Positions 1-8,740 of a DNA stretch of 64,000 nt are shown here, piece after piece. The DNA lies in NCBI GenBank assembly GCA_964531455.1, contig CAZHFZ010000013.1:5084-69083 (forward strand). The letters are read 5' to 3'. The stretch is from Ga0077527 sp964531455. GTDB taxonomy: Bacteria > Pseudomonadota > Gammaproteobacteria > Burkholderiales > SG8-41. Positions within the stretch are counted from its first letter, which is position 1; each line of letters begins with the position of its first letter. Under the pieces are notes generated by a model. The model had not been told where the DNA came from. It made no database searches and saw only the letters and a list, made by a program, of their open reading frames with translations. Both the position numbers and the translations under genes were made by a program.

Positions 1-960
1 TTTTTCCGCGGCTTCCATCCACAGGGCACATCGGGCACCTTCGTCGCTGCGGCAACTGCGGCGCGCATGCTGAACCTCAATGCCACGCAGTTCCAGCACG
101 CGCTGGGCATGGCCGGCTCTCAAGCCGGCGGCCTGATGGCGGCGCAGGAAGGCGCGATGGTCAAACGCTTTCACAGCGGCCGCGCGGCGCAAAGCGGTGT
201 CTATGCCGCACAACTGGCTTCACGCGATTTCACCGGCATTCTCGATGCGCTGGAAGCGCCGTACGGCGGTTATCTGTCGACCTACTCCGACAAGCCGAAT
301 CCGTCGCGCCTCACTGATGGACTCGGCAATGAGGGCCTCGACAGGACCTGGGAAACGCTCAATGTCGGCTACAAGCCTCACGCCAGCGTCACCAGCATCC
401 ACAGCGCACTCGATGCACTGTCGGAACTGATGAAGGAGCACGGCATCAAGGCCCGTGACATCGCCAAAGTCGAAACCGGCCTGTCACCGATGACGCATGT
501 GCACTGCGCCTGGGAATACAAGGCGCAGGGTGTCACCGCAGCACAGATGAATCTGTATTACGGCATGGCGGTGATCGCACTTGACGGCGCGGCATTCACC
601 GAACAGTTCCGTGAAGTGCGCCTCGCCGATCCGCAGATTCTCGACTTCATCACGCGCATCACTGCGCATGTCGATCCCGAGATTGAAAAAATGGGCGCGC
701 CGTTCCGCCACGCCTCGCGCGTGAAGATCACCACCCGTGACGGCAAAGTGCATGAGAAACTTGCACTACACCGCCGTGGCAGCCCCGAGAATCCGCTGGC
801 GCCGGAGGAAGTCATTCACAAGTTCCGCAACGTCGTTGCGCCGTGCATGAGCAAAACCGACGCCGAACGCATCATCACGACCGTTGACCGATGCGAGTTA
901 CTCGCCGACATCAATGAGTTGGCAACCATCGTCGGCGCGGCGGTCACGCTGCCGAAGTAA
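1..960 (+). CDS. MmgE/PrpD family protein, 5'-truncated by the window edge
   Basis: The reading frame is open from base 1 (FFRGFHPQGTSGTF...), so the gene starts before the window; the ATG at 67 is internal. The GFHPQGTSGTF and MAGSQAGGLMAAQ stretches, the KRFHSGRAAQSG motif and the AQMNLYYGMAV segment are typical of the MmgE/PrpD fold, which includes 2-methylcitrate dehydratase, cis-aconitate decarboxylase and many uncharacterised carboxylate enzymes. About 319 residues of a usual ~450 are present. It is clearly paralogous to the next gene, with near-identical motifs (for example AGLMAAQ and GAMVKR). Being first in a run of three MmgE/PrpD genes before a Bug receptor suggests a role in breakdown of an organic acid; the substrate cannot be read from the sequence. 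Confidence 0.88.
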   Translation, partial: FFRGFHPQGTSGTFVAAATAARMLNLNATQFQHALGMAGSQAGGLMAAQEGAMVKRFHSGRAAQSGVYAAQLASRDFTGILDALEAPYGGYLSTYSDKPNPSRLTDGLGNEGLDRTWETLNVGYKPHASVTSIHSALDALSELMKEHGIKARDIAKVETGLSPMTHVHCAWEYKAQGVTAAQMNLYYGMAVIALDGAAFTEQFREVRLADPQILDFITRITAHVDPEIEKMGAPFRHASRVKITTRDGKVHEKLALHRRGSPENPLAPEEVIHKFRNVVAPCMSKTDAERIITTVDRCELLADINELATIVGAAVTLPK

Positions 961-1018
961 GCCCCGAACAGAATTCGCAAATACTTGTTTTTATTGATAT
1001 TTCTATAGCCCGTTTTTT

Positions 1019-1118
1019 NNNNNNNNNNNNNNNNNNNNNNNNNNNNNNNNNNNNNNNNNNNNNNNNNNNNNNNNNNNNNNNNNNNNNNNNNNNNNNNNNN
1101 NNNNNNNNNNNNNNNNNN
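1019..1118. other. Scaffold gap of exactly 100 N
   Basis: One hundred unresolved bases lie between the first and second MmgE/PrpD genes. The 15 bases left of the gap (tatagcccgtttttt) recur immediately right of it from 1119. This suggests the two contigs overlap and that the gap length is a placeholder. If the ends are merged, the spacer between the two genes would be about 85 bp. No gene is visible in the remaining intergenic sequence. Confidence 0.95.
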
Positions 1119-1160
1119 TATAGCCCGTTTTTTTATAGACCCATCACAGGAATCCGCCCC

Positions 1161-2558
1161 ATGGCCCAGCAATCGACGCAACCCCATCCCTACACCCGCG
1201 ATATCGCAACGTTCGTTTCCGGTCTGACCTACGACAAGATTCCGGAAGAAGTACGTCATCGCAACAAACTGCTGATGCTGGATTCGCTCGGTTGCGCACT
1301 GTACGGCGCGGACCTGGAGTGGACACGCATCCTGCAGGACAAACTGAGCGCCATCGACAGCACACGCCAGTGCAGCGTCTGGGGCACCAACAAGAAACTC
1401 TCCGCACCACATGCTGCACTGGTCAATGGCACGCAGGTGCAAGGCTTTGAACTGGACGACGTGCACCGCGCCGGCGTGCTGCATGTCGGCGCCGTGGTGT
1501 TGCCCGCACTGATCTCGGTCACTGAACTGAAACCCGGCATGAGCGGCAAGGAATTCCTCACCGCCTCCGTAGCCGGTTACGAAATCGGACCCCGCGTCGG
1601 TCTGTGCATGGGCCCGGCGCACATTGCCTCCGGCTGGCACTCGGGCGCCACACTGGGCGTGTTCTCCGCCGCCGCAGGTGCTGCACGCGGCATGAAACTC
1701 GATGTCGACAAGACCGTTCACGCGCTGGGCATCGCCGGCACTCAGGCCGCCGGCCTGATGGCCGCGCAGTTCGGCGCGATGGTCAAACGCATGCACGCCG
1801 GCCGCTCCTCGCAGTCCGGCCTTTACGGCGCGCTGTTCGCCGAAGGCGGCTTCACCGGGATCATTGACGTGCTGGAGAACCCGTACGGCGGCTTCTGCAC
1901 GACGATGTCGCAGTCGACCGACAAGTTCAACCTGAAGGAACTCACTGCCGGCTTCGGCGAAGTCTGGCAGACCATGGGCATCGCACTGAAGTTCTATGCC
2001 TGCGTCGGCAGCAATCACACCACGCTCGACGCACTGCGCGAGATGGATGCCGAACGGCCCTTCACCGCCAAGGACGTGAAAAAAGTCGTGGTCTACGGCT
2101 CCGAGGTCACGGTGCACCACGTCGGCTGGCCGTACAAGCCTCAGGGCCTGACTTCAGCCCAGCTGAACCTGCCGTACTGCATCGGCACCTGGCTGCTTGA
2201 AAAAGACGTGTTCGTCGACCAGTTCACCGAAGCGATGGTGGCTGATCCGGCACGCATCGCGGAGTCGCGCAAGGTCGAAGTGCTCCACGATCCGGCGATC
2301 ACCGCGCTGGGCGCCAAGATGCGCCACAAGGTGCACGTCGAACTGCACTTGAACGATGGCACCGTGATGAAGCGCACTGTCGAATCCGCACGCGGCAGCG
2401 AATTCCGTTTCGCCAGCGACGCTGACATCATCGCGAAATTCGAGAAGCTCGCAGTCAAGGCGCTGCCGAAGGCACAGGTCGAACAGCTGCGCGACGCGGT
2501 TATGGGCATCGAGAAACTTCCCGATGCCACCGTGCTGTCCAAACTGATGTCGGTCTGA
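1161..2558 (+). CDS. MmgE/PrpD family protein
   Basis: A 465-residue protein of full family length. It starts at ATG 1161 with an AGGA element about 10 bases upstream. The N-terminal helical domain contains RHRNKLLMLDSLGCALYG and the AALVNGTQVQGFELDDVH segment, where the family has its substrate-binding His/Asp region. The core has SGWHSGATLG, AGTQAAGLMAAQFGAMVKR and AQLNLPYCIG. The fold is the 2-methylcitrate dehydratase/cis-aconitate decarboxylase type, but no prpB/C or acn genes are nearby, so it is unlikely to be a true PrpD. It is followed after 10 bp by another family member and then a Bug receptor, suggesting one transcription unit. The exact reaction is unknown. Confidence 0.9.
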   Translation: MAQQSTQPHPYTRDIATFVSGLTYDKIPEEVRHRNKLLMLDSLGCALYGADLEWTRILQDKLSAIDSTRQCSVWGTNKKLSAPHAALVNGTQVQGFELDDVHRAGVLHVGAVVLPALISVTELKPGMSGKEFLTASVAGYEIGPRVGLCMGPAHIASGWHSGATLGVFSAAAGAARGMKLDVDKTVHALGIAGTQAAGLMAAQFGAMVKRMHAGRSSQSGLYGALFAEGGFTGIIDVLENPYGGFCTTMSQSTDKFNLKELTAGFGEVWQTMGIALKFYACVGSNHTTLDALREMDAERPFTAKDVKKVVVYGSEVTVHHVGWPYKPQGLTSAQLNLPYCIGTWLLEKDVFVDQFTEAMVADPARIAESRKVEVLHDPAITALGAKMRHKVHVELHLNDGTVMKRTVESARGSEFRFASDADIIAKFEKLAVKALPKAQVEQLRDAVMGIEKLPDATVLSKLMSV

Positions 2559-2568
2559 TCAATCCGCA

Positions 2569-3927
2569 ATGAGCGCTGCCCAAACCGCAGCACGTACACT
2601 GGCCGGGTTCGCCCACGAACTCAGCTACGAGCAAATCCCCGCGGCAGCGCGAGAACGCGCCCGCCAGTGCATTATCGATACGACAGGTGCGGCGCTGTTC
2701 GGCTCGCGCCTGTCGTGGAGCAAGATTGTTGCCGGGCACGCCCGCAACTGCGGCGGCAACGGCAGCAGCCGTGTCATCGGTACCGATCTCAAGGTCGCAC
2801 CACCCGCGGCGGCTCTGGCCAACGGCGTGTGTTCACATGCCTTCGAACTCGACGGCCTGCGTAAACCCAGCGCCGGCGTGCATCCCGGCGCGATCCTGCT
2901 CCCGGCAGCACTCGCAGCAGCCGAACATCAGGGCGCCAGCGGCAAAGAAGTGCTGACCGCCTTCATCGCCGGTGCGGAGGTGATGTTCCGCATCGGCCTC
3001 GCTGCCAAACAATCCACCGAGTCGTTGGGCTTTCATGCCCCCGGCGTCAACGGCCCCTTTGGCTCGGCCATCGTCGCCGGCAAACTGCTCGGGCTCAATG
3101 CCGAACAGCTGACGCAGGCGCTGGGCATCGCCGGTTCGCTCGGCGGCGGCCTGCTCGCCTTCGCCAAGGCCGGCAATGGCGCAATGGTCAAACGCCTGCA
3201 TATGGGCCGCGCAGCGGAAGCCGGCGTGGTTGCTGCACTGTTGGCGCGCGATGGTTACGAAGGTCCGGACAGCGTGCTGGAAGGCCAGTACGGCTACCTG
3301 GAATCGTATTGCCGCGAAGGCGACGCGACGCAGTTCACCAAGGACCTCGGCACGCATTTCGATATCGTTTACGCCTGCCTGAAACGTTACGCCTGTCACA
3401 TCACCGCGCATACGCCGGTGCAGTCCCTGCAGGAACTGCGCGCCGAACATCAATTCAATGGCGAAGACGTGGCCGCATTGACCATTCATGCCCGCCATAA
3501 AGTGCTGTCGCATCACGACATTCGCGAACCGCGCGACGTCGCGGGCGCACAGTACAGCGTGCCCTTCTGTTCGGCGATTGCGCTGTATTACGACGTCAAC
3601 GATCCGCTCGCGTTTTCGGAAACGGCGTTGAACGACGCCAGGGTGCGCGCGCTGGCACTGAAACTGAAGGTCGTCGAGATGGGCCACGATGAAAAGGGTG
3701 GCGCGTGGGCAACACGAGTGGCGATCGAATTGAAGGATGGTCGCCGCTTCGAACGTTTTGCCGAGGAATTCAAGGGTACGCCTGCATCACCGCTATCGGC
3801 GGAAGAACTGCAGATCAAGTTCATGCGCATGGCCGGCGCACACGCGCCCGCAGCTGCGCTGCATGACCAGCTGACGGCGCTCGAATCCATCGCGGACTGC
3901 CGCACGCTTGCCATCGGCGCAGCCTGA
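2569..3927 (+). CDS. MmgE/PrpD family protein
   Basis: A 452-residue third member of the family. The N-terminus (AGFAHELSYEQIPAAARERA) matches the usual opening helices, followed by CIIDTTGAALFG, ALANGVCSHAFELD, GFHAPGVNGPFGSA, the AGSLGGGLLAF core and VKRLHMGRAAEAG. It is more diverged from the two upstream copies than they are from each other; for instance, it lacks the GLMAAQ motif. The start ATG lies 10 bp after the previous stop and has no strong ribosome binding site, so translational coupling is plausible. Substrate unknown; an isomerase, lyase or dehydratase acting on a carboxylic acid is the family expectation. Confidence 0.9.
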   Translation: MSAAQTAARTLAGFAHELSYEQIPAAARERARQCIIDTTGAALFGSRLSWSKIVAGHARNCGGNGSSRVIGTDLKVAPPAAALANGVCSHAFELDGLRKPSAGVHPGAILLPAALAAAEHQGASGKEVLTAFIAGAEVMFRIGLAAKQSTESLGFHAPGVNGPFGSAIVAGKLLGLNAEQLTQALGIAGSLGGGLLAFAKAGNGAMVKRLHMGRAAEAGVVAALLARDGYEGPDSVLEGQYGYLESYCREGDATQFTKDLGTHFDIVYACLKRYACHITAHTPVQSLQELRAEHQFNGEDVAALTIHARHKVLSHHDIREPRDVAGAQYSVPFCSAIALYYDVNDPLAFSETALNDARVRALALKLKVVEMGHDEKGGAWATRVAIELKDGRRFERFAEEFKGTPASPLSAEELQIKFMRMAGAHAPAAALHDQLTALESIADCRTLAIGAA

Positions 3928-3957
3928 GTCGCCGCGAAACACAAAAACGAGGACATC

Positions 3958-4908
3958 ATGATGCAAAGGCTGTTAATTACCACATTGTGCGCGCTGGCGT
4001 TTCCTGCATTCGCAGCCTATCCGGAAAAACCGGTACGCCTGATCGTGCCGCTTGCCGCCGGTGGCGGCATGGATACCACGGCACGCTCGATCGCAACACC
4101 GCTCGGCGAGCGCCTCGGCCAAACTGTCGTCGTCGATAACCGGCCGGGCGGCGGCGGCAATGTCGGCGTCGACATCCTGCGCGAGGCTCCGGCTGACGGC
4201 CACACCCTGTTCATGGGTAGTGCGACCTTTGTGATTCATCCGCTGCTTTACAAGGCGCGTTATGTGCCCACGCGCGATTTCATGGCGATCACCCAAGTCT
4301 CGCGCCAGCCGTACGTGCTGATTGTGCACCCCAGCGTATCAGCGAAAACCGTCAAGGAACTGGTGACCTATACCAAGGCCAACCCCAACAAAATCAATTA
4401 CGCGTCATCCGGCCAGGGCAGTCTGATTCATCTGACCAGCGAACTGTTCAAGGTTCGCACTGGTGCTGACATGACGCACATTCCCTACAAGGGCATGGGC
4501 GCGGCTTACACCGACATGCTTTCAGGACGCGTTCAGGCCTCATTCCCCAGCATCATTTCCGTATTACCGCATTTGAAAACCGGGAAACTGCGTGCGCTGG
4601 CGGTATCCAGCACACAACGTGCGGCCTCTCTGCCCGAGGTTCCAAGCGTCAAGGAGACCGGCATCCCCGACTTTGACGTCTCCAACTGGTACGGCCTTTT
4701 CGCCCCAATCGGTTCGCCCAAAGGCGTTGTCGAGCGCGTGCACCGCGAAGTGGTGGTCATCCTCAAAACAGCGGACCTGCAAAAGCGCATGGCGGCTGAC
4801 GGTTCCGACCCGGTCGGCAACACACCTGCCGAGTTCGCCAACCACGTCAAGGCAGAAACAGCGCGCTGGACTGAAGTCATCAAGAAATCGAACATCAAGG
4901 CTGATTGA
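3958..4908 (+). CDS. Bug/TctC-family periplasmic tricarboxylate-type binding protein
   Basis: A 316-residue protein with a signal peptide (MMQRLLITTLCALAFPAFA, cleavage likely before AYPEKPVR). The mature N-terminus shows the Bug signature: YPEKPVRLIVPLAAGGGMD, then ARSIATPLGERLGQ and VVDNRPGGGGNVG. Later family motifs include INYASSGQGSLIHL, HIPYKGMGAAYTDMLSGRVQ and LPEVPSVKETGIP. Bug proteins bind carboxylates or other small organic compounds in the periplasm; many are orphans without adjacent TctA/TctB membrane partners, as here. It begins 30 bp after the MmgE/PrpD run with a CGAGGA ribosome binding site, so it probably delivers the substrate of those enzymes. A second ATG at 3961 is an equally good start. 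Confidence 0.93.
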   Translation: MMQRLLITTLCALAFPAFAAYPEKPVRLIVPLAAGGGMDTTARSIATPLGERLGQTVVVDNRPGGGGNVGVDILREAPADGHTLFMGSATFVIHPLLYKARYVPTRDFMAITQVSRQPYVLIVHPSVSAKTVKELVTYTKANPNKINYASSGQGSLIHLTSELFKVRTGADMTHIPYKGMGAAYTDMLSGRVQASFPSIISVLPHLKTGKLRALAVSSTQRAASLPEVPSVKETGIPDFDVSNWYGLFAPIGSPKGVVERVHREVVVILKTADLQKRMAADGSDPVGNTPAEFANHVKAETARWTEVIKKSNIKAD

Positions 4909-4974
4909 CTGTCGCGCAGCCCTTGCGCACACCGTCGCGGTAGCAGTTACAATCGCGGCGGCTTGCAAAAGTCG

Positions 4975-5005
4975 CGCCCGCCGCGTCATCGCCGGCGGGC
5001 GTTTT
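4975..5005 (+). terminator. Rho-independent terminator after the Bug receptor gene
   Basis: A perfect 9-bp GC-rich stem (cgcccgccg/cggcgggcg, 9-base loop) is followed by four T. It lies 66 bp after the Bug receptor stop and probably ends the MmgE/PrpD-Bug transcript. The T tract is short, so termination may be partial. Confidence 0.65.
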
Positions 5006-5045
5006 GCGTTGTATGGGGACGGAGCCAAGCCCGCTTGAGTTCCTT

Positions 5046-5051
5046 TATAAT
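5046..5051 (+). promoter_or_regulatory. Candidate -10 element for the spermidine-synthase-like gene
   Basis: A perfect TATAAT sits 30 bp before the ATG at 5082 and just after the preceding terminator. No good -35 element is seen at 16-18 bp spacing, so the call rests on the -10 box and its position. Confidence 0.4.
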
Positions 5052-5081
5052 AACCCAATAAAATCAATCTCTTATAACATC

Positions 5082-7112
5082 ATGCCAATCTACGCGCTGA
5101 CCATCTTCGCGAGTGCCTTCCTGCTGTTTCTGGTGCAACCGATCATGGCCAAACAGATTCTGCCCTGGTTCGGCGGCTCCGCTGCCGTGTGGACCACCTG
5201 CCTGATGTTTTTCCAGTTGGTATTGCTCTTCGGTTATGCCTACGCCGACTGGACCATCCGTTTCCTCAAGCCGCGTCCGCAAGTCATCCTGCACACCGCT
5301 TTGCTGTTGATCAGCCTGGTGTCTTTGCCGATCATCGCCGGCACCGGCTGGAAACCCGATGGCAATGAAGATCCAACGTGGCTGATCCTCGGCTTGCTCG
5401 CCGCAACCATCGGCCTGCCCTATTTCCTGCTGTCGACTACCGGTCCGTTGCTGCAAGCGTGGTTTGCGCGGAGTTATCCCAATGTCAAAAACGTCTATCG
5501 GCTGTTTGCGCTGTCGAACGGCGCTTCGCTGATTGCACTGATCGCCTACCCGTTCATCGTAGAGCCCTATGTGACCACGCACGAACAATCCATCGGCTGG
5601 AGCATCAGCTATGCGCTGTTTGCCGCGCTGTGCGTGACATCGGCTGTATTCAGCCTGCGCCCGTCGCAAGGCACCGCGGCCACGCCGGCTGGCGGCATCC
5701 CGGCGGCTGACGGCCCCAAACCGCGTGCTGCCGATTACCTGCTGTGGCTGGCTCTCGCCGCGATGGGTTCGTTCATGCTGATCGCGGTGACCAACCATAT
5801 CACCCATGACGTAGCCTCGGTGCCCTTCCTGTGGATCCTGCCGCTGACGCTGTACCTGCTGTCATTCGTATTGTGTTTTGAGGGCCGTAACTGGTACCAG
5901 CGCTCCATCTTCTTCGGTCCGCTGCTGGTGATCCTGGGGGCGATGGCATGGGCGCTGCATACCGACGGCGGCGTGATGAACATCAAGGAAGCGATCCCCC
6001 TGTTTGCGATCGGCCTGTTCGTGATGTGCATGTTCTTCCATGGTGAACTCGCCGCACTGAAGCCGGCGCCGCGCCACCTGACCGGCTATTACCTGATGAT
6101 TTCGCTGGGCGGTGCCGTCGGCGGACTAATGGTCGGCTTTGTCGCCCCCAAACTCTTCAACACCTATTATGAATTCGGCTTCGGTCTGGTATTTACCGCG
6201 CTGCTTGCGGCTTACGTTGCGCGACGCATCCATGTCATCGTGCCGGTTCTGGCGCTTGCGGCCGCCGGCTTCACCGGTTACCACGTACACAGCTATATCA
6301 ACATGCTGTCGAATGACGCGCGGGTGATGGCACGGAATTTCTATGGCACGTTGCGAGTCAAGGATTTCGGCGATGAGACCAGCCCGAGCGGCACGCGCCG
6401 ACTGATGCATGGCGTGATCATGCACGGCGAGCAGTTCCTCGCGCCGGACAAGCGCATGCTGCCGACCACTTACTACGGCCCTGATTCAGGCATCGGGCGC
6501 ATCATCAATATCAAACGCGAAGCCGCTCAGGAAATCAATGTCGGCATCGTCGGCCTCGGTGCCGGCACGCTGGCGGTTTACGGACGCAAGGGCGACACCT
6601 ATCGCTTTTACGAAATCAATCCGCAGGTCATTGATGTCGCGATGAAGGAGTTCACCTATCTGACCGAAACCCCGGCAAAGATTGAGAACCTGCTTGGCGA
6701 TGCGCGTCTGACCATGGAACGTGAGCCGGCGCAGAACTACGATGTGCTGGCCATTGACGCCTTCTCCAGCGACTCAATCCCCACCCATCTGATGACGCAT
6801 CAGGCGATGGGCGTCTACCTGAAGAACATGAAACCGGACGGCGTCATTGCCTTCCACGTCACCAACCGCTTCCTGCATCTCGCACCGGTGGTCAAGCGCA
6901 TCGCGGATGAGCATGGCCTGCACACAGTTCTGATCAGCGATGATCCGGACAGCGACTCGGATTTTGCCAAGACCGACTGGGTGTTGGTATCGCGCAGTGA
7001 AAAAGCGCTGGCGCATGCGCGGATCACCGGCGCAAAGCAAGCCATCGGCGAGATTCCCGGCCTGCGGCTTTGGACGGACAGCTTCAGCAACCTGTTCAAG
7101 ATTCTCAAGTAA
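5082..7112 (+). CDS. Fused MFS-like membrane / spermidine-synthase-like protein
   Basis: A 676-residue inner-membrane protein. Residues 1-420 hold many hydrophobic helices, opening with MPIYALTIFASAFLLFLVQP and including WFGGSAAVW, a segment typical of the 'fused MFS/spermidine synthase' family. The C-terminal part (about 450-676) is a Rossmann domain with a spermidine-synthase nucleotide loop (GLGAGTLAVYG, about residue 488), YEINPQV and IDAFSSDSIP (about 555). No decarboxylase or other polyamine gene is adjacent, and the residue set is not that of a classical SpeE, so polyamine transfer is unproven. ATG 5082 is preferred to upstream TTG 5004/ATG 5013 because the helix begins here and a -10 box lies just upstream. 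Confidence 0.82.
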   Translation: MPIYALTIFASAFLLFLVQPIMAKQILPWFGGSAAVWTTCLMFFQLVLLFGYAYADWTIRFLKPRPQVILHTALLLISLVSLPIIAGTGWKPDGNEDPTWLILGLLAATIGLPYFLLSTTGPLLQAWFARSYPNVKNVYRLFALSNGASLIALIAYPFIVEPYVTTHEQSIGWSISYALFAALCVTSAVFSLRPSQGTAATPAGGIPAADGPKPRAADYLLWLALAAMGSFMLIAVTNHITHDVASVPFLWILPLTLYLLSFVLCFEGRNWYQRSIFFGPLLVILGAMAWALHTDGGVMNIKEAIPLFAIGLFVMCMFFHGELAALKPAPRHLTGYYLMISLGGAVGGLMVGFVAPKLFNTYYEFGFGLVFTALLAAYVARRIHVIVPVLALAAAGFTGYHVHSYINMLSNDARVMARNFYGTLRVKDFGDETSPSGTRRLMHGVIMHGEQFLAPDKRMLPTTYYGPDSGIGRIINIKREAAQEINVGIVGLGAGTLAVYGRKGDTYRFYEINPQVIDVAMKEFTYLTETPAKIENLLGDARLTMEREPAQNYDVLAIDAFSSDSIPTHLMTHQAMGVYLKNMKPDGVIAFHVTNRFLHLAPVVKRIADEHGLHTVLISDDPDSDSDFAKTDWVLVSRSEKALAHARITGAKQAIGEIPGLRLWTDSFSNLFKILK

Positions 7113-7238
7113 GCGGCATTGCGGAATGGTGCGCCAGTATTTCCGGCGCACCTGAAAGGCTGCGGCAATACGCTGCGTCCGCGCCGGTATTATCATGAGC
7201 AGCTTGAACAAACGGTTGCCGTACCCATCTTGAATACC

Positions 7239-8663
7239 ATGCCGACCATGAACACCGTCCATCTGTTTTTTAATTGTTTTCTGAAAGCAGGCCGCTTTTG
7301 GCTCGCAATGGCACTGTTGCTGCCCGTCACAGCCACCGCTCAGGCGCCAACCGATGTGCGTGGATTGCCGACGCTGGCGCCCCTGGTCAATCTGGTTACG
7401 CCCGCAGTGGTCAACGTTTCAGTGGTCACGCGTGCACCAATGGAAGACAACCCGCTGTTCCGCGACCCGTTCTTCCGCCGCTTTTTCAATCTGCCCGACC
7501 GTCCGCAGCGCCAGGAACAGGCAGCAGGTTCCGGCGTCATCGTTGATGCCGCACGCGGGTTCATCCTGACCAACAACCATGTCATCAAGGATGCCGAGCA
7601 GGTCATCATCACGCTGAAAGACCGGCGCCAATTTCCGGCCAAACTAGTCGGCACCGATCCCGGGACCGATATCGCGGTGCTGCAGATCAGCGCGCCCAAC
7701 CTCAGCGCTCTGCGCATCGGCGACTCCGATGTGCTGCAGGTTGGCGATTACGTCATGGCCATCGGCAATCCATTCGGCATCGGCCAGACAGTGACCTCGG
7801 GCATCGTCAGCGCATTGGGCCGCAGCGGACTTTCCGTCGAAGGCTATGAAGACTTCATCCAGACGGATGCTTCTATCAACCCCGGCAATTCGGGTGGCGC
7901 GCTGGTCAATCTGCGCGGCGAATTGATAGGCATCAACACCGCCATCATTGGTCCTGCGGGCGGCAACGTCGGCATCGGCTTTGCCGTACCCTCGGCCATG
8001 GCGCGTGCCGTCATGGAACAAATTGTGCGCCACGGCGAAGTTCGTCGCGGCCGCCTGGGCATCGAAATGGCAGACGTGACACTGGACGCGCAACGCAAGC
8101 TGAAGCTACCTTCTCTGGATGGCGCTCTGATTGCCAGCGTCGAAGCCGGCTCACCCGCCGAAAAAGCAGGTTTGCGCCAAGGGGACATTGTCATCGCGCT
8201 TAACGGCCGCCCTGTGCGCGGACCCGCGGAGTTACGTGCGCGCCTGGGATTGACGCCAATCGGCGACGATGCAGACATGACCATCGTGCGCGAAGGCGGT
8301 CAGCAGCGCATTCGCGCACGCATCGCAGCACCGCAACCAGCAGGCAAAGGTGAAGCGCTGGTGGTGCCGCAACTTCCGGGAATGCGCGTTGTTGAGATTG
8401 AACGCGGCAGCCCGCTGTATGAACGTCTGCGCGGCGGCGGCTTGGTGGTAGCCACGGTTGAAGCCAACAGTCGTGCGTTGCAGGCAGGCTTCCGCCCGGG
8501 AGACATCATCTATGCGGTCAACCGGCGTCGTGTTCAGACCGTCGCGGAATTCCAGAATCTGCTGCGCGCCGCGCAGCAAGTCCCCTCGGGGGGCAGCGCT
8601 GAACGAGGCTACGCGGTAAGCCTGCTGCGGGGCGACTTCAGCATGACCATCATCATTCGCTAG
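7239..8663 (+). CDS. degQ: DegP/DegQ (HtrA)-family periplasmic serine protease
   Basis: A 474-residue exported protease that degrades misfolded envelope proteins. A long signal region (to about 36, ALLLPVTATAQA) is followed by an S1 trypsin-like domain. The catalytic triad is visible as His114 (TNNHVIKDAE), Asp144 (GTDIAVLQI) and Ser218 (NPGNSGGAL). Two PDZ domains follow, with GSPAEKAGLRQGDIVIALNG in the first and ANSRALQAGFRPGDIIYAVN in the second. The arrangement is that of DegQ/MucD. ATG 7239 is taken because it precedes the signal peptide closely; ATG 7248 also works. No rseA/rpoE-like genes are adjacent. The symbol is by family, and degP or mucD would be equally defensible. Confidence 0.9.
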   Translation: MPTMNTVHLFFNCFLKAGRFWLAMALLLPVTATAQAPTDVRGLPTLAPLVNLVTPAVVNVSVVTRAPMEDNPLFRDPFFRRFFNLPDRPQRQEQAAGSGVIVDAARGFILTNNHVIKDAEQVIITLKDRRQFPAKLVGTDPGTDIAVLQISAPNLSALRIGDSDVLQVGDYVMAIGNPFGIGQTVTSGIVSALGRSGLSVEGYEDFIQTDASINPGNSGGALVNLRGELIGINTAIIGPAGGNVGIGFAVPSAMARAVMEQIVRHGEVRRGRLGIEMADVTLDAQRKLKLPSLDGALIASVEAGSPAEKAGLRQGDIVIALNGRPVRGPAELRARLGLTPIGDDADMTIVREGGQQRIRARIAAPQPAGKGEALVVPQLPGMRVVEIERGSPLYERLRGGGLVVATVEANSRALQAGFRPGDIIYAVNRRRVQTVAEFQNLLRAAQQVPSGGSAERGYAVSLLRGDFSMTIIIR

Positions 8664-8740
8664 CGAACCGCAAAACAAGCGGCCGTGCAGCGAAATAATG
8701 TCAGCGTCAGGCTGCCGGCAACGGCACGTTGACCTTTCAG

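Noticed and set aside
67..69. ATG 67 as the start of the first MmgE/PrpD gene
   Set aside because: The frame is open to base 1 and the 22 residues before it match the family, so the true start is outside the window.
816..2120. A minus-strand open frame running across the 100-N gap
   Set aside because: It continues only because N is unreadable, and it is antisense to two clear MmgE/PrpD genes.
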